Source: Acidobacteriota bacterium
Lineage (GTDB): Bacteria > Acidobacteriota > Thermoanaerobaculia > Thermoanaerobaculales > Thermoanaerobaculaceae
Reading direction: 5' to 3'
NCBI GenBank assembly: GCA_027458945.1
Contig: DAIDOU010000205.1
Coordinates: 1 to 7,173 of the forward strand
DNA length: 7,173 nucleotides
The notes below the pieces were generated by a model. The model searched no databases. It had not been told where the DNA came from and saw nothing but the letters and a program-made list of their open reading frames with translations. Below, one piece after another: positions 5,696-7,173 of this stretch. Position numbers and translations under genes: made by a program. Every line of letters starts with the position of its first letter. The stretch's first letter is position 1.

Positions 5696-5967
5696 GCCCC
5701 CCGCCTCCGCTTCGACCTCGTCATCTGGATCTGCTGCAGCGCCCCGGTGAGGCGGGTCATCCGCCGCTGCCGCGCCTGGATCGCCGGGATGTCGTCGAGG
5801 GCGACCACGACCGAGCGGATGTCGCGCAGCATCTTCTCCAGCTCCACGTGCAGCAGGTCGAGCTCCGGATCGGCCAGGCGTTTGAGCTGCACCGCGCTCA
5901 CCAGGGTATAGCCGTCGGCGATCTGCCCCGCCATCGCCGGCGCCGAACCACCCATGAATGGACTCAT
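5692..5967 (-). CDS. Small helical protein of unknown function (91 aa)
   Basis: I do not recognise a family. After a flexible start (MSPFMGGSAPAMAG), the rest is predicted to be mostly helical: QIADGYTLVSAVQLKRL (15-31), then ELDLLHVELEKMLRDIRSVVVALDD (35-59) with hydrophobic residues at coiled-coil-like spacing, then IQARQRRMTRLTGALQQIQMTRSK (63-86), and a basic tail KRRRGA. No cysteine, signal peptide or membrane segment is present. The basic C-terminal helix could contact nucleic acid or a phosphorylated partner, but this is speculation. The ATG at 5967 is chosen because GGGAGG lies about 6 bases upstream; an in-frame ATG at 6012 lacks a ribosome site. It is the first gene of the operon, and its stop overlaps the toroid gene's GTG by 2 bases, which suggests the two proteins are made together, perhaps as partners. 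Confidence 0.75.
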   Translation of the reverse strand: MSPFMGGSAPAMAGQIADGYTLVSAVQLKRLADPELDLLHVELEKMLRDIRSVVVALDDIPAIQARQRRMTRLTGALQQIQMTRSKRRRGA

Positions 5968-6102
5968 GCCGCCCTCCCGCCGCCACCGCGATTTTCGATC
6001 CTGCAAAAGCATCGTATCACCGCGTTTGGGCGGTACGGCGGTGGCGGCGGCGCCGCGGGGGTGCTAGCGTTCCCGGGCACCAAGCAGAGGGAGGGAACGC
6101 CG
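5968..6102. promoter_or_regulatory. Divergent intergenic region, likely back-to-back promoters
   Basis: This 135-bp gap separates the minus-strand operon from the plus-strand acyl-CoA dehydrogenase and must hold both promoters. On the plus strand, TGCTAGCGT (6062-6070) could be an extended -10 element (TGN plus TAnnnT), placing transcription start near 6077 with the ribosome site GGGAGGGA before the ATG; no -35 is visible. On the minus strand, TACGAT (about 6012-6017) is a weak -10 candidate, also without a clear -35. Between them lies a GGCGGT-rich stretch (6029-6060) ending in GGCGGCGCCGC. No clear operator is seen. Confidence 0.4.
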
Positions 6103-7173
6103 ATGCCGGCCGAGAGCCTGGACCTGTTTGCGACCGAGGAGCTGCTGGCCGAGGAGGAGAGGATCGTCCGCGACACGGTGCGCGGCTGGGTGCGCGAGCG
6201 CGTGCTGCCGCACATCGAGGGCTGGGCGTGGGAGGGGCGTTTCCCCCTCGAGCTGATCCCCGAGATGGCCGCGCTCAACCTCTTCGGGGCGACGCTGCGC
6301 GAGTACGGGCTGCCCGGCCTCTCCAACGTCGCGTACGGCCTGGTCATGCAGGAGCTCGAGCGCGGCGACTCGGGGTTGCGCTCGTTCGTCTCGGTGCAGT
6401 CGGCCCTCGTGATGCACCCGATCGCCACCTGGGGCTCGCCGGCGCAGAAGGACCGCTGGATCCCGCGCCTCGCTGCGGGCGAAGCGGTCGGCTGCTTCGG
6501 CCTCACCGAGCCGGACTTCGGCTCCAACCCCGGGGCGATGCGCACCCGTGCGCGGCGCGACGGAGACGGCTGGGTCCTCGACGGCGAGAAGGCATGGATC
6601 ACCAACGGCTCGATCGCGGACGTCGCGGTCGTCTGGGCCAAGGACGACGACGGCGTCGTCCGCGGTTTCCTCGTCGAGCGCGGCGCTCCGGGCTTCACCA
6701 CGGTGGATCACAAGGGCAAGTACTCGCTGCGCGCCGCGGTGACCTCGCAGCTCGTCCTCGCCGACTGCCGCGTCCCCGAGAGCAGCCGCCTCCCCGGCGC
6801 CGCCGGCCTCAAGTGCCCGCTCGGCTGCCTCACGCAGGCGCGCTACGGCATCGCGTGGGGCGCGCTCGGCTCGGCGCTCGCGACGTTCCACGCCGCGCTC
6901 GACTACGCCAGGACGCGGGTGCAGTTCGGCGGCCGACCGATCGCCGCCCACCAGATCATCCAGGAGCGTCTCGTCTGGATGGCCAACGAGATCACCAAGG
7001 GCCAGCTCATGGTGTGGCGGCTCGGCCGGCTCAAGGACGAGGGGAAGGCGACGTTCGTGCAGGTCTCACAGGCGAAGCGCAACTCGTGCTGGGTGGCGCG
7101 CGAGTGCGCGCGCCTGGCGCGGGAGATCCACGGCGCCAACGGGATCGTCAACGAGTTCCCGGTGATGCGCCAC
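6103..7173 (+). CDS. gcdH: Glutaryl-CoA dehydrogenase, C-terminus beyond the window
   Basis: This FAD enzyme of the acyl-CoA dehydrogenase superfamily oxidises and decarboxylates glutaryl-CoA to crotonyl-CoA and CO2, passing electrons to electron-transfer flavoprotein, in lysine, tryptophan or benzoate catabolism. The 357 visible residues match the glutaryl-CoA dehydrogenase subgroup: SNVAYGLVMQELERGDSG (74-91), RSFVSVQSALVMHPI (93-107) with the substrate-binding Arg93-Ser94 that marks glutaryl-CoA specificity in the human enzyme, CFGLTEPDFGSNPG (131-144), the flavin-contacting WITNG (165-169), KYSLRAAVTS (206-215), ARYGIAWGALG (246-256), RVQFGGRPIA (272-281), AKRN (324-327) and GANGI (344-348). 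The family has about 390 residues, so about 35 are missing, including the catalytic glutamate in the TYEGTHDI motif. The ATG at 6103 has GGGAGGGA about 6 bases upstream. It is divergent from the genes to its left. Confidence 0.93.
   Translation, partial: MPAESLDLFATEELLAEEERIVRDTVRGWVRERVLPHIEGWAWEGRFPLELIPEMAALNLFGATLREYGLPGLSNVAYGLVMQELERGDSGLRSFVSVQSALVMHPIATWGSPAQKDRWIPRLAAGEAVGCFGLTEPDFGSNPGAMRTRARRDGDGWVLDGEKAWITNGSIADVAVVWAKDDDGVVRGFLVERGAPGFTTVDHKGKYSLRAAVTSQLVLADCRVPESSRLPGAAGLKCPLGCLTQARYGIAWGALGSALATFHAALDYARTRVQFGGRPIAAHQIIQERLVWMANEITKGQLMVWRLGRLKDEGKATFVQVSQAKRNSCWVARECARLAREIHGANGIVNEFPVMRH

Noticed and set aside
6064..6951. 295-codon minus-strand open frame opposite the acyl-CoA dehydrogenase
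   Set aside because: The plus strand encodes a near-complete glutaryl-CoA dehydrogenase with all expected motifs; the antisense frame has none.
1..7173. tRNA, rRNA, insertion sequence or phage genes
   Set aside because: No cloverleaf-like or rRNA-like sequence, transposase motifs or integrase motifs were seen on either strand.

Overview
The window is GC-rich bacterial DNA (roughly 70% by eye) that is almost fully coding. Seven genes lie on the minus strand, from a start near 5967 down to the left edge, and one divergent gene runs off the right edge on the plus strand. The GC-rich codon use, strong GGAGG-type ribosome sites and gene content would fit a high-GC chemoheterotroph such as an Acidobacteriota or deltaproteobacterial-type lineage. 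No marker gene settles the taxonomy, so that is only a guess.

Left part (1-2942): a short-chain acyl-phosphate module. An extended -10 promoter (2934-2942) precedes a 734-residue fusion of a phosphate acyltransferase (Pta/Ptb) domain and a complete butyrate kinase. After 186 bp comes a separate phosphate butyryltransferase gene, cut by the window edge. In the fusion's acyltransferase domain the catalytic Ser-Arg pair of the family appears as Ala-Met. This raises the possibility that the fused domain is regulatory or altered and that the separate Ptb does the chemistry. The gap between the two genes holds two facing arrays of a 7-base G-tract repeat that can fold into a long hairpin or into G-quadruplexes.

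Middle part (3005-3945): a two-gene operon encoding a 75-residue half-size rubrerythrin/ferritin-like protein and, 2 bp later, a 236-residue protein that looks like two degenerate response-regulator receiver folds without the phosphoacceptor.

Right-middle part (4017-5967): three overlapping genes, in order of transcription: a 91-residue helical protein of unknown function, a 322-residue alpha/alpha-toroid protein related to squalene cyclases/prenyltransferases but lacking the cyclase DxDD motif, and a classical short-chain dehydrogenase/reductase.

Right edge (6103-7173): a glutaryl-CoA dehydrogenase missing only its C-terminus. It makes crotonyl-CoA from glutaryl-CoA. With the Ptb/Buk module at the other end this would fit amino-acid or glutarate catabolism ending in butyrate and ATP, but the genes linking the two are not in this window, so that connection is inference.
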